From Symsagittifera roscoffensis (Eukaryota > Xenacoelomorpha > Acoela > Convolutidae), in NCBI RefSeq assembly GCF_963678635.1, contig NC_087065.1, forward strand, positions 36,419,888 to 36,483,887: a stretch of DNA of 64,000 nt, written 5' to 3'. The notes under the pieces were generated by a model, which saw only the letters and a list, made by a program, of their open reading frames with translations, did not search any database and had not been told where the DNA came from. Positions 21,872 through 34,568 of the stretch are shown here, in pieces; positions within the stretch are counted from its first letter, which is position 1, and each line of letters begins with the position of its first letter. Position numbers and translations under genes: made by a program.

Positions 21872-24446
21872 TCTGAGAAAAGTCTAACCGAGTATGTGAC
21901 CTGCTGCAGTCCTTCTCAGGAAAACGCAAATCTCGAGAGAGTTTGCCGGACAAAACGCACATGCAATCACGTTGAATACAAAATCTTGTTCATGTTTTCT
22001 GAATGTGTCACGTAAAGTTCACTCTAATGCATTTTAGTTTACCACATTAAACGAAAAAACTGAAACAAAAGAAAAATAGAAAATGGAATTTGAGGCAAAA
22101 ATAAAATGAATTTTCAAACAGAGCAGGGATTTTTTAAAAAAAGGAAAAGTACCTCACAATGGATCAAAAAAATTGGAGATGAATTTTGAAAGATGGCCTA
22201 AAAAGGTTTTTCAAGCCAGGCAGAACGCAGTGGGAAAAGAGGAAACATCGTTGGTAGGCTTACACAAAAAACTATTGTGGGCAAAAGCATGGGAGATCTC
22301 TTCTTCGCAGCATCATCCTAGATCATGGAGGACAACAGGCAGCATCACTGCCTTTCACTGCTTCATGCTTTTTTCCTTTCCCAACTAACCCCAACCTTGA
22401 ACCTTGTCCCTGCCTGCTTAACCGTACAATTCTAATTTGACCAAAAAACTTATCTAGTATCCGCAAAATTAAATTTATCATTGGAATAAAATTTGTCGAG
22501 AAATAATTAAGAAATCAGAAAAAAAACGGAAACTTGGTTATTTTTCAAGGTTTTTCAAATAAAATGCTTAAAGTTTTTAAAGAATTTTTCAGAGCGATAG
22601 AATACATCCGGACGTGGAATGTTTGGCAGACTGAGTCCTTTTCTTTCTAATTTGAACAAAAGTTCACCAAATCTAATTGCCGAAAATGGAAGTAATGATA
22701 TATATGTGCTCGGGTGGTTCTTTTCTTCAGAAAAATTTCGATTTTTTAACTAAATCGTTTTGACTGAAATTTTTATATCATTCAAAAGGTATTGTTGTTG
22801 TGATCTTAATATTGAAAAGATATTTCACCTGTTATTGTTTTTCGTAAAGTTATGGGGGTTTGAATATTGCGTATAACAATATTTTTTTACACCCCATTGA
22901 AGATATCATCTTCCTGAGATCAAATATAAAGTGTTATTTCACCTCCGGTCATTTGTGAAGTTCTGGGTGTTTGAAAATTGCTAAATGTTCCATGTTCCGG
23001 ACTAAATTATGCGCGCTTTGAACCTTTTACTCACATTGCTGAGAGCGTAACGCAATTTTTTTATGCGTGGCGAATTATCATGCGCAATAAAATCGTTCCA
23101 AATTGAATTGAGGTTAATTAATTGGTCGTATGAGTTTCGTACGACTCAAAATTTTTACTCTGTTATTGTCCAAAATGTATAGGTTTTCCATTCAAAATGA
23201 ACTGTTCCAAATGTTTTGTCCATTTGATATGAGTTAAGTGACAGTCGGAACATTCAGGGCTTTGCCCTGATTTTTGAGCAGTCTTGTTTTGCTTTTAGGA
23301 CCAATTATTTTCCTTACGCGCAGTTTTGATGAGTTTTAATGTCAATATAAACGTCACCATATTGACGATAGTCGCGCTGCCAAATTTAAGGATAGAATAT
23401 CGACGAATTTTGCGGACGTTAGACGCCGACTATCTGACTTTTCATCATTAGCCATAGCAAAAATCTTATATGCAAGTGAAGACCGCTAAGATTAAAGATC
23501 GTGACTTCAAAAGTTAGAAATATCGGAAATTTTTGTTCTGGTATTCTGCAGCGTAAAAAGTCACGAAAGCAAGACCAGCAAATTGTGTTTTCATCAACAA
23601 CTCTATAAGGCGGTATGATACAGGCGTTGGTCACTTTATTTTTGAATCTCGAAACTTGAATCTTCCACCATTGTGGCCGGGAAATTGTTTGATGGACTGT
23701 TTGCAAGTGGTCTTCAAATTTTTAAACTGCACTTTTTTTTGTCGTATAACTTGAAATGATAAGGATGTCTCTCCGGTTGAGTTATCTCTCGAACTGGATT
23801 GGCAGGCTGTAATGGTCCCATAGATGTGCTACCGTCAATTTTGAAGGTGAAAAAGAATTAACGTAGCGCCCAAAAATAGGATTCATTAAACTATTCTCAT
23901 TTATGCCAGCAAACATTTCGTTGCCTTTGCTTCTAGCGAAATTAAACTAAGCTCGACTCATCAAAAATATGTCTCCGTTAAGGTCCTTAGAATCATTGAG
24001 CTTCGGCCGAAAACAAAAAGAACTTCACCGGGACTAAACCGATGAACATCTTTAAAATTTATTACTTCCTAGATCAATAATAAAATGAATAAATGAATCT
24101 TTTCTGAAGAACCTCAAGAAAGAATTCAAGCATCAAAACAATTGTAGTAATAAAACAGAAAATTCATTCTCTAATAGAACTTTTTTTGTCAACATTTTTC
24201 CCATTAACGTGTTCTTTGCCGTTCGATTGCAGTTAAGCAATTCTTTTCACTAACTTTCAATAGTTCTTTCTTGTTTTTTCCTATATCAAGCAGTTTGGCA
24301 AAAAAAGAGTAAGACCTAGCTAATAAGTTTGGAAAGAAAGTTTAATTATTTTTGACTAATATAAATCACTATTAAGATTAATCACTCGAAACTGATCAGT
24401 TTATGGACCAAAGCTCGATGTTGAACAAATTTTTATGAGCGCATGA
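21872..24446. repeat. Segmental duplication, copy B (2.6 kb)
   Basis: This is the second copy of the unit described at 17859-21871, shorter because it lacks two internal segments. Divergence from copy A by eye is of the order of several percent with numerous small indels, so the event is not very recent. The minus-strand ORF at 23419-23706 corresponds to the one at 20911-21108. 24446-25380 contains no gene I can support. Confidence 0.8.
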
Positions 24447-25399
24447 AAAAGCTGAATATTGAGACTGCACTTGCTTCCTGATACAACAAAAAAAAATTAA
24501 ATTTTGTTAACTTAAATTAAAAATTTTTTTTTCAGAGCGCTTTTTATGTCAGAATCACGAATGATTAAACAAAAGTTCATAATAAAAGGTTGATAGTTTT
24601 AAACAGACGAGTGTGATCTCCAACTGCCAGAAAATTTACACAGCAAAATTTGCTCGGACTCCGAATCACAAACTTTTTAGATAGCGAGCCGTCCAGACCG
24701 CTCTCGTCTTCAGATGCAAACCGACCAAATAAGCATCCGAAAAGTGTCAAAAATGTTTGTAAGCAATGCCAAAATAAAGCATTTTTTCTCTTAGTTAATT
24801 GAACCGTCATACTCAACTGAGCACTGTCAGATAATCATTTGAGTACAAGAAAAAGCAGACGATTTTTTCACGTCTTTTTTCACTTGCTCCCATTGTTATT
24901 CATAATATATTAGAACAACATTTTTAAATTTCAGGCAATCAAACGTATTTGATACTAACTTCCTTGTTCGGCAACCATTTTAAGACGTCCGTTTCCAGTA
25001 AACCTGGCTTCAGATAATCAAACTTAACTATAATCTCAAAAAATTGTCAGGTCTTCAATGAAAAGAAAAAACGGTTTTGATTATTTTTTCCGCAATCGAA
25101 AGCAGATAACCAAAATAAATTTTGATCTGAGATATGACTCATTTCTAAAAAACTGTGTCTGCAGATCTTTCAGTTTTTTTGTATTCGCAATTCATCAAGA
25201 TAAAATAAAAAATCAACTGAATCTATATTCTGTGAAATTTCTAGTTATGCAACTTTACATCAACTAAACCTAAAACTAAACTTAAATTAAAAACTTGAAA
25301 CACTGGTTTCTGATTCTCAAAACAAGTATCTGCTCACTTATTGTCGGCTTAGGTACTGATAATGCGTCATAAGGGTTTTGATGCTTTTTTAACTTAGTC

Positions 25400-25757
25400 A
25401 GTTGTCAAAAATGAGAAAATTTTGTCGGCTTAGATACTGATGATGCGTCAGAAGGGTATGATTTGACAAAAATGAGAAAATTTTGCTGTTGTTTTTGACC
25501 GATTTCAAAGTCGCACACTAAGAAGAATTGATCAGACTCTTCAAGAATCTCGATAACCAAAAAATTCATCCAAAGATGACTTCCTACAAGTTGCAATAAA
25601 TTGATCTGCCACATAGAGAGCCCCTTAGTTGGCTGCAGCTAATAAATTTTTGGTCGTTACCAAGTCTGATCTGTAGATAATTATGCTTGTCCAAGTGCTT
25701 ACAGGCATGACACTGACAACCGCTCCAGTATCTAACAAGCCCTAACCGGAAACTGTT
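25400..25757 (-). pseudogene. Retroelement aspartic protease remnant
   Basis: On the minus strand near 25743-25720 the frame reads GLLDTGAVVSVMPV, the DTG active site of a retropepsin. It is followed by further residues and, in another frame, by a block with ESDQFFLVCDFE that resembles the end of the protease fold. Stops and frame changes interrupt it. It lies downstream of the gag remnant on the same strand, so both belong to one decayed LTR retroelement whose RT region is not preserved in recognisable form. Confidence 0.5.
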
Positions 25758-26469
25758 TGCCTAGTCAGTCTAGTATTTGCGATGCCAAATCGGTTTCACA
25801 GCCAGTATAGACAGAACCCTGCTGAAGACTGGCGTTGTGTCCTATGCTTCTGATTTTTAACTCCCCTTGTTTATTTTAGATTAGTCCCCTTTGGTAATTC
25901 CCGCTCGTGGCATAAGTTTTGGAGAAAAATTTTTTGCCATCTACATCATCAAGATCGGGTGGGGGCCGTGAACCTCCATGTGCTGTCCATCAACCTTCAT
26001 CAACCTTTGTCAACCTCTATGTACATTCGTCTCCCTTCATCAACCTTGCGCCTCCCATCACTATAAGGACCCTTATTGCTCTCGAACTAAAGTGTGGGTC
26101 TTTTTCACGCAAAAAAAACGCATAGGTTTTCAAGTGATTCAAATTACTTTTTCAGGCCAATTCAGATTTTTAGATTTTTTCAAACTAATTGATGTCCTGG
26201 AACTGCTCTAACCCTAATATGTTGCTTCCTTCTTTGGTCATTGCAAAATTTTGTCCCCGAAATCATTTTTGATTTCAGGCCTTTGCTTTTGTACGCGTCT
26301 CTTTCATCTGATGTTATAGTTTTATCTGAGGTGTCTGGTCACTCACGCAGTCCCGTATTTTCTAATTCCTACATCACACATAATGTGTTGTTAGCTACTG
26401 CCGCACATTTTGCAAGGCAGTTATCGGTGCCAGATCATAGTCTACTTGATGCAGCGTAGAGGTGACCGC

Positions 26470-27917
26470 ATCTAGTTCCGAGGCGATCGCGTCCGCGGGT
26501 TCTTTCTTTGGTGTGAAGGTCCTTTGTGATGCCTCTTTCTTCTTTGACTCGGCCTAGTTGAGCAAACGTACTCGACTGCACTTCAACCTTGCCTCGTGTC
26601 TGGAGTGCTTGGTATCAGCCACTATCCAGAAAACTCAGCTGTGTCTGATTTAATGTGTCCACTTAGATAGCAGAAAAAGCACCCCCCGTAGGCCAAACTT
26701 CTTAAAATTCCTCCGACATAGTCTTCAAGATCCTCATCATAGGCGTACGCGTCGCTCAGAAACATACCAATGTTTTTATGCCCTATTTATAGATGGAGAA
26801 AGCTGATACTTTGTGGTCGAAATTTGCGCATGTTCTTCTCTTGTTCATATCATCTCTTGGCTTATACCAACTTACACCGTCCAAGTGTTTGGACCCACTG
26901 GCTAATTTTTTCTCTGAAATCTTTTTGTCATGGTTTTTTTTCTTCTCAAAAGTTCAATGTAGTCCAGGAATTTGTCAATTGTCTCATCTTCACGCGTGAA
27001 CCTCTTTTAAATGCTTGTTGTCCTTGCACTCCGGAGCAAGACGATTCATTGAGGTCTCGAAAATCTTCCGTGCACTATCACGCTTGTACGCCCTCGTTGG
27101 TAGAACACAGTTCAAGGCCGTACCTTCAATGTTACTTGTCATCGCGCTGCAGTCCTGCTTTTTTGATAGATTCGCTTCAGTACCTCTATCCAGGAGTCGA
27201 TGCAGCCATCTGAATCTTCTTTGTAAAATTTAGGCAAATTATGATTCCTTCTCGATCTTTCACTTTTTTCAGTGGTTTTCGATAGCTTCGTAAAGAGGAT
27301 CTCAAGCGACTTGGTGAGCGGTTAAAACATCAAAGAATACAATTGTTATCATGTGACATTTGGCCGCGGTGCTTTTATACATTTTTAGTTTTGAAATCCG
27401 CTTTGTTTGCCCAAATGTTTGCTAGTGATTGGGCGGTTCGTCCCGTTACTGCTGAGCAGCAATTTTTTACATAATCGAATTCTTTTTTTTTGCATCCATT
27501 CGGGCTTCCCCAAATGTTACTGTTTGCAGTTAATCCTATCTTGTTCCATCAAGAGTCATCCAATATCCTTTGTCAGTCGATTTTCTCTCACTTCAGCTTC
27601 CCTTGCTGCTACAGATAGGTTTTCTGCAGACACTGTTAACTCTTCTGTGCCAGCGCGGTCTGCTCATATTTGACTTGTGATTGCATCTTAGCTAACTCAT
27701 CGCTCAGCCTCTCTTGACAAGTCTGTGCTTCTTTATCCATTCTATCAATTCTAGTTGTAATATCTTCTCCTAATTTTTCAAGTCCCGCAATTAAGTCTCC
27801 GAGGAAATCAGACATCTCCTTGCCGAGGTTAGCATTGGTGTCGAACCCGAAGTTTAGCAACATCTCGGGTGCTTGTAGTCTGGTTCCGGATGATGCAACA
27901 GCTCTCTGATTTTTCAT
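26470..27917 (-). pseudogene. gag: Decayed retroelement gag (coiled coil, capsid, zinc knuckle)
   Basis: The intact start (27636-27917) encodes 93 residues with a heptad-like, coiled-coil-forming stretch (LIAGLEKLGEDITTRIDRM). It continues in a shifted frame with EELTVSAENLSVAAREAEV. Further along the minus strand, in several frames, are DGCIDSWIEVLKR (about 27205), a REDETIDKF...YIELLRR block (about 26985) and remnants of Cys/His zinc knuckles (CFFCYLSGH) near 26680. The layout is that of a gag protein. Many stops show that the element is dead. Its upstream region, 27918-28720, has repeated CTTCGGAGGGTCC motifs (28319, 28503) and could hold LTR sequence. Confidence 0.55.
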
Positions 27918-28129
27918 TCATATACTTATGTTATTGAATGTTGAATTTTCTCATTGTAAGCGAGAAGATAATACTAATACGTCTTTTACTTTAAAATGGT
28001 TTATGCTCGCGCACACTCGGACGATTCAGGTAAAAGGAAAGATTGGACAATTATTTTTTTTTCTCATGGAGTGCTTTGCACCTATTACACCCAACGAAGT
28101 CTTCTACCGAGAGTTCCGGGCTGTTTGAG

Positions 28130-31100
28130 TTGTTCAAATCTGTAGCTCAAATCCAAAATTTTCGAGCACTTCTGATACACCCAATTTAGAAACCGACGTT
28201 GACCGTGAACTTCAAATATATGTATTCAGAGGGCAATCAACCTTTTTTGTTCAGAGGGTAATCAATGGATTTCAGGGGTATCTAAGTTGCTTAGGAGCTT
28301 TTAAAGGGACTTGGGATACTTCGGAGGGTCCTCTTCAGAGATTTTTAAGTGTCCAATACAAATGTCCAGATCAGACGGTACTTAAACCTCCGTTTTTGTA
28401 ATTGGGGCCTTTTTTCAATCTGGAGGGTTACAGAGTGGCTTAAATTGTTACCGATAAGCCTAATTCTAGCATTTAATTGGCTTAAAACAAGCTAACTTCA
28501 CTTCGGAGGGTCCAGCTTCGGGGAAGATATCCAACCGTGCCAATAGAGTTTAATGTGCATTTCACGTTACCGGAAAGAATTCGGAGGGATACACCTAGTT
28601 TTGAGAAATAGGAAAACTTGTACACATATAAGTCTACTGTTCCGTTCCTGTCTAAATAACTCTAAGTATTATTAGATGAGCCAGTCAACTATCCCTGTGG
28701 GATAAAAAAAATTTATCAAAAAAAAAAACAAAACAACCTTGAAACAGAAAAAAAGCACTCTAATTGTACTAAAATTGTTCCGATTTGTTCAGTAAGCTTT
28801 GAGTAATTAGCAATAACAATTCGTCAGCAACTATACAGGTTTTCTATGGTTTTTCGAAATTTTAAAGCGTTTTTTGAAGCACTTTTTGAAGCACTGACTT
28901 TTCTGTTCAGTGCTGGGGTCAGGCAAAAGACCGGAATAAAACTGGTTTAGAAACAAAAATTCGGCCAAAAAATATCAGATTGCCTTCAAATCCTTTCTTT
29001 TTGATCTTAGCATTCTATTTGAATTCGCAGCACTCTTGAGGAAGCTGCTTCAAAATCAATTTTTTGATCAATTTCGTTACACTAACAATCTTATGAATCG
29101 ATCCTCAAAAAACACAAACAATTGAGACGACTTGCTTAAATTGATTTAGGTTCAAGAGCACAAAAATTCTCAAAATTGTTTGTTCCTTGATTTTTGAGGT
29201 TTTTTCAACTAGAGGAAATGAAAAACAAAGCAGTTCACTGTTGAGATGCTTTTTTCCGTTTGGAAAAACTTTGACATCCAAAAACTCAGTTCCATTCAAA
29301 CAGAAGGCGGTCTAATCTGGAACTTGTTGAAGGGCGGAAGTATTGAAAGAAATAACTTCATAAATTTCGTTTTGAGCGTCCATGATAAGTAAAAAACTGA
29401 CATTTGCAGCAACTGCAACCGCGAAGATCAGACCGACAATTTTCATTGCCAGGAATCAGAAAAAAGAAAACGGCAGAAAACAGCAATTGTCGTGAAGTTG
29501 ATTGAGAAAAGAAAAGAAACCCTGCAAAAATAACGATTGCCACGATTGTACTGTTACAATTGTTACCGGACTTGTTTCTCCGATTAAGAAGGCTGAAGAC
29601 GAGAAGAAAAATTTTTGCCTTAGTGAAGAAGGCGCTTCTTCAGCGAAGTTGTTGAAGAAGGAATATCCCCCGAGTTGTGCTACAGAACTGTGTTTTTTAA
29701 AATTCCAGCTTTTTGGAATGTCCTGATTTTTATATCTTAAAAACCATTTTGGTTTTCAGGATATGAGGAGCTACTACTTAAGGAAAAGTTCGATCATTCT
29801 CCGCTGGATGGAAGATTGTCTCTACTGAACAACATGAAAAATAGTTTTTTATTTAGCGTAGTCTGTTTTTAGGAGTGACCTCGTGGTCGAAATGACGAGA
29901 TGCAGCCACGAGTTGACTAAACTTCCAATATTAAAGTTAAGTATCATGTTTTTGCCGATAACCTTCAAGCCGTTTTAGGTTTGTTGTCCCAACCTTAGAA
30001 AGTCTAGTTTCAATTGACTCTAGTAGAGATGATTAAAGCGCGTCGGACTTTATCATGAAATAAATTAACCATTTTGGATCTAACGCAGGGGTGGATGTTA
30101 CACTTCGATGTTACTTATTAAGTCAAAAATTGGCTATTTTTTGAAAAAATGTGATTTTTCGCGTCTAAAGAAGGGGGACAATTGGCTTAAAATAAAGACT
30201 GTAAATTGTTTTAGGCAAAAATCACATATACTAAACACTCAATTTCTCCTTGGCATCCAAATTGAATTTTTTGATTCAGAAAATTGCAACCGATGGAGGA
30301 TAGAAATTGATTGGTCCTCTTGTACCTTCCTTCCACCAGCCTTATTTAATGAATTAGTACCGGAACGACGTTATAAAGTTTCTGAAGATATCCATTACTC
30401 GTAGTAGCTATCATCATGATTTATGCTGTGTCTGGAGTAATCTGTCCGCTGGCCGCCTTACCCTTCGGTCACCGGCAATATTATCATTAACATTTCAATT
30501 TTTAAATACCACTCCAGTAAGGGCAGTTTCCAAAAACCAAACCACTTAAATTTTTGATCGAAATGATTTAAACCAATCTGAAACAACAATAGCGAAAAAC
30601 CAAACCGCATCTTGTCTGGAAACAATACATAAAATGTCATTTGAAACTTTTTACAATTTCTTGTCTTGTGAAGTTTATTTACAGAACTTTGTTCATTTTC
30701 GTTTAAGGCGAAACTTGTTGTTTTTTTCTTATTTATCTAAACTTTTGTTTTTACGGTTTTTGTCTAAATACTTTTGGTCCAAGAGCCATGGGATAAAAAA
30801 TGCTAAGCCGTGCTAGTCGGAGGGTCCCCGCTCCCCTTTCTAGCGCAAAACAGGACATCAACATCCTTAACTTGAGTATCTTCTTAGAGAGGAGGGTTCG
30901 TCGCTAGAGCGTTCGCTGATCATATGGTCAACTGCGATAAACAGGCCCACTCAGGAGCTCCATAAAAACTAATATTTGCTACGAAACTAAAGAGCAATGG
31001 AAAATAGATGAAGTCCTATTGACGAATGGCTGGCGTTCAATACCTTAGTTTCACGCGTTTTCTGCCATCTCGGTCTAGCCAGTTAATTTTTCGTCTGTTT

Positions 31101-31939
31101 GAAAGACAACGTAAGCCTTATTGATATTTTTTGAGTTAATATCAAACGGAATAAAAAGAAGCATTACCAAATAATTTTCAAAATTCAATTAAATTCTCAT
31201 TGAAAACGTTTGATCATAACATCTTTTCCTGGCTTGTTTTTAAAAAAAAACGCGTGGGAAAAACAACATTTTTGATAAACTCACGTGAATCAGAAGGAGC
31301 TTGAAATGTGAAAGACATTGATTTTCTTTTTTGGCGGGGGCAAATTAGCTCCGAAACTTAAAAACCGCAGATATGCTTCAATTTTTTCAAAACAATGCAA
31401 GACTCAGAAATTATTAACTTCGTGTTTTTTTCGTGATTTAAGCTATCGCGATTAATTTTCAATTTTTTAAATCAATCTGTGTTACCTTAAATTGAACTAT
31501 GGTTGTTTTGAACGGAGCTCTAAACCGCTAAATAGCAAGTTGGGAGAAAAGAAAAAAATCTGGGGTGTTAAAGCTCCCAAAAACATTGTTTCATAGTAAA
31601 ACTGAAAAAAGATGAGCAGAGATCAGTCCAAATTACTTATTTTTTCATAATAACTCAGACTGTTACTCAGACTATGTGGGGAAATTTAAACCAACCCAGG
31701 CCCATATGAAATAATAGAAGCTGTCTATAAAAATTGTTCCAGGTACGCAAGCAAATGTTCTGAAATTTCTTCATTTGTAATTTCAAAGTCTTATTCGAAA
31801 ACGCATTCAGTTTCAAAATTTTTGAGGAAATGAACCATCGATCTTATCTTCGTTAACTTCAATTTCAATCAAAGTATTTTGGAAATCATCGAAAATTTAC
31901 CCTCGAAACATTCAGTAGTTCGACTTGAGACTAGACTTG
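28130..31939. other. AT-rich spacer without a supported gene
   Basis: Several short ORFs occur here (for example 29105-29299 on the minus strand and 29502-29726 and 30108-30404 on the plus strand). None shows a recognisable motif, splice-site pair or compositional support. The part from about 30800 onwards is less AT-rich in places and could include the degraded endonuclease region of non-LTR element 3, whose recognisable portion begins at about 31940. Confidence 0.4.
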
Positions 31940-32444
31940 ATGAAGTTTCTTGACAAAAAATCAGACAGAATCTGCAAGACAGACCCTGCTTTACTCACAA
32001 CTTAACTGCAAGATAACATTTATTCCAAAGAACCCGACGATTTTAGTATTGACGATCTCTCAACCGCGTTCATATCAGTCTGCAAGTATTCTGCTATTAA
32101 ACAGAGAAAAAGAATATCGAAACCTTGGTTCGACAAAGATTGCTAACAACAAAATAGCAAACTGAAGTCTGCTCTCAGAACCGGATGCAATCAAAGTGTT
32201 TCGACTGAAAAACAGTTATTCAAAAAGATGTGTAGAAGCAAACGTTGTCTCTGCGATCTTCACAGAGAAAACTCATTTTTTGAGACTGCTGGGACCGACA
32301 GATCACAATTCTGGAAAATTTTGAAGTCAAAACGCACAGAAGTTAGCACGTTAAAAGTACAGAACGACGATTGGAATACCCACTTTCAAAATCTACTGTA
32401 CGCGAAAAACTCAAAGAGTGACATAGTGATTGACTTAACGGAAC
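31940..32444 (+). mobile_element. Non-LTR retrotransposon 3, left part (linker before RT)
   Basis: Plus-strand frames include ISKPWFDKDC, the Trp-Phe-Asp signature of the region between endonuclease and RT in LINE proteins, and then FFETAGTDRSQFWKILKSKR and DDWNTHFQNLLYAKN. A stop follows PWFDKDC. The frame runs into the 12-bp sequence ACTTAACGGAAC (32433-32444), which recurs at 54837-54848. After that point the element resumes in the same reading frame, so the element is one unit split by nested insertions. Confidence 0.75.
32433..32444. repeat. Target-site duplication of non-LTR element 2, left copy
   Basis: ACTTAACGGAAC is identical to 54837-54848 at the far end of element 2. Twelve bp is a normal length for a LINE target duplication made by target-primed reverse transcription. 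Confidence 0.85.
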
Positions 32445-32564
32445 GGAAGGAGAGAAGCTTCTCCATTGTCTGTCAATGGAGAACACCTTCACGAGACGGC
32501 AGATGTGGATCCGGAAAAAAACTCAAAGTTTCCCCTCCACCGAGTGTGTGCCTCACGACACATC
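32445..32564 (+). mobile_element. Non-LTR retrotransposon 2, 5' fragment
   Basis: These 120 bp lie between the left 12-bp target duplication and the left end of the LTR element. The sequence continues across the LTR element at 51354: both junctions carry CATC, and the reading frame through PPPSVCLTTH joins the frame of the 2A/PHD ORF. It is the 5' leader of element 2. It contains an ATG at 32476 in a different frame. Confidence 0.75.
32561..32564. repeat. Target-site duplication (CATC) of the LTR element, left
   Basis: CATC immediately precedes the TG that opens the left LTR. The same four bases follow the CA that closes the right LTR (51354-51357). A 4-bp duplication fits integrases of Ty3/gypsy-like elements. 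Confidence 0.75.
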
Positions 32565-32975
32565 TGAGTTATAACCGATGGTCTTAACTCATAGAGTAAT
32601 TTCGGATAGGGTACACCGTCTGCTCGTCACGCTATCTTATTTTCGGCCGGATAGATTCGTGCAACTTCTTAGTCTAATACCGATCCTAATCTTACTCTTA
32701 TACTATTCTAGTCTCAGGTTGTTTAACTAGTCTCTGCTAGGCTCAATAGATCTAGGGTATACTGGTTTATTGCGGCTGCTGAAGTTCTCTTGGAGAGGCA
32801 ACTAATTTCTAAGTTAAATTCAAATCTCTCTGGTGCTGAAATTACAAGTAATTTCAGCACTTACAACTAAGTGGGTTGTTAGTTAGATGGATCATGATTG
32901 GTTAATATTAAATACTTTACAGTGGTAAAATATCTAATTTATCCAATCATAAAATGTAGTTTAGATCAGCTTCCA
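32565..32975 (-). repeat. 3' LTR (left copy)
   Basis: This 411-bp direct repeat of 50943-51353 has a constant offset of 18378 bp. Mismatches seen are at 32572, about 32604, near 32866 and at 32970. It starts TGAGTTA and ends TTCCA on the plus strand. It contains a perfect 12-bp-arm hairpin at 32833-32860. Confidence 0.95.
32833..32860. promoter_or_regulatory. LTR hairpin (left copy)
   Basis: GTGCTGAAATTA and TAATTTCAGCAC form perfect 12-bp arms around CAAG. The hairpin is conserved in the other LTR at 51211-51238. It may be an RNA structure used in termination, polyadenylation or dimerisation; the role is inferred only from its position. Confidence 0.6.
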
Positions 32976-32995
32976 CCCATCCGGGTCTTACAGAG
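32976..32995 (-). other. Weak polypurine-tract candidate next to 3' LTR
   Basis: Read on the minus strand, the bases just before the 3' LTR are ...GACCCGGATGGG. The last seven (GGATGGG) are almost all purines but short compared with a typical polypurine tract. Plus-strand priming probably starts here, but the sequence support is modest. Confidence 0.35.
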
Positions 32996-34568
32996 TTTTT
33001 TAGAATAGTTTTTCTGCAATTCAAAGGATGCATGATGGACGTTGGTATTTGGCGAACATCATATTTCTTCTGGGTTCTCCTGTTAGAGAAGTTCCAGGAT
33101 CAATCGTTGTGTCTTCTTATGACAACGACTGGGTTTTCTCAACAAACTCAAATCTGATTTCAGAATGGTTTGCTATGACAGGTTTTTCTGTTTCATGTAG
33201 AGAACTTCTTTTGTGTTCAACCTAGTCTGGGAATGGCGTGGAGATTGTGCGTGGAGGGGATGCCTGGTTACTCGAATCTGTACGTATACTTGAACATCGA
33301 GGTGGTCATTGGTATAGTTCAATGAAGTCCTTTTCTGCGAAGTCAAGTCGTACTCTAAATCCTTTGAGTTGTGATTGTGGACGGCATATTGATTGTGGTT
33401 TGCCATTCTTTTTCGAGTGTAGTGGGGTCATTTTGTCTTTGGAAGTTCGTCTTTGGTGTTTTATGCTGATCTATATACTGCAAGGTATAATTTACATTTT
33501 ATAAAATTTTTATTAGTTCGGTGTTTTAATTATGATTTTGGTTACTTGTTTTCACAAAAGCTTTTTGTTTTAGTTCGGTTATTTAGAAGAGTTACTCACC
33601 CTTGAGTACCTCTTATTAAAAATAGAAGTGTGGTCACAAAGCGTGGATGTAGCGCGGTGGGTTAGGCCGGCTATAGAGCATGCTCAGGACGTCCTCTCTG
33701 GTGGGTTAGGCCAGGAGTGGGAGTATGATTTCGTGCGGTTTCTGTGAGAGGTCCTGTTATGTGATAACGTTTTATGTTGGGTTTATTGTGGTTTTTCTTA
33801 TGTTTCGTTGGTTGTGTCCTTTTTTTTTAAAAATCAAATTGTTTTTGGTATGGGTTTGTCTTTCGACTTTTTTGTGTTTTATTATTTCTTTCTTAGACTT
33901 TATAATAGTCTTCAAAAGAATAAATTATCCAGTTTTAAACTGGGTTAATCCGGTTTGGGTTCCGTTGGTTTCCTTTCCTTAGTCATGCTATTATTCTATG
34001 ATTTGTGGTGTTTAGTAAGCTGCATTGGTTAGTTTTGTTTAGTATATAATTCCTTTCCAACCGGGTTAAAGGAAAGTTTGAAACGTGTTATCGTGTGTTA
34101 GAGTTGTTGAGTGTGAAAGCTTGAAACTGAAATTCATTATTTAAACAATTCTTCGTGGGCGAGCTGTGCGAGTTTGGATAGAATTTTTGTGCGAGTGAGT
34201 GGAAATATCAAAAGGTTAGTACTGCATAATGTTTTATCAATTTACTACATAGAATTTCAATTTTACTGCTAGTTTTTTGAGGAAAAATTAAGTTACAAAT
34301 TTTCATCATTATTAGAATTACTGCTTTTAGGGAAATAATTTATAAATTAGTTTACTACATTGGTATGATTTTTATTGAATTTATCTAGTGCAAAATATTA
34401 ATAGAGTTTTGAAGAATTTGAAGAAGTTTTCTATTTTTTATTTTTCTTTTGTGTGATTTGTAGGTGATCGTGGGATGAAGACTAAAAATCTAAACAAGAC
34501 ATGGATAAGAATGGTTAGTATTTATTTCAAATTTATTAGTGAAGAATATAATAAATTATACTTACCTG
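32996..34568 (-). other. 3' non-coding region of the LTR element
   Basis: No intact long minus-strand ORF is present. Short fragments near 33050-33450 (for example the frame at 33173-33406, and neighbouring frames with VRLDFAEKDFIELY and SEIRFEFVEKTQS) look protein-like but are broken by stops and may be the remnant of another accessory gene. A GTGGGTTAGGCC motif is repeated at about 33656 and 33701. Confidence 0.4.

Noticed and set aside
29105-29299. Possible Penelope-type RT fragment (FLDVKVF)
   Set aside because: Only one short phrase fits and no neighbouring RT or GIY-YIG motif was found.
30108-30404. 98-residue ORF in the spacer
   Set aside because: Protein-like composition but no motif, duplicate or splice context; not enough to call a gene.
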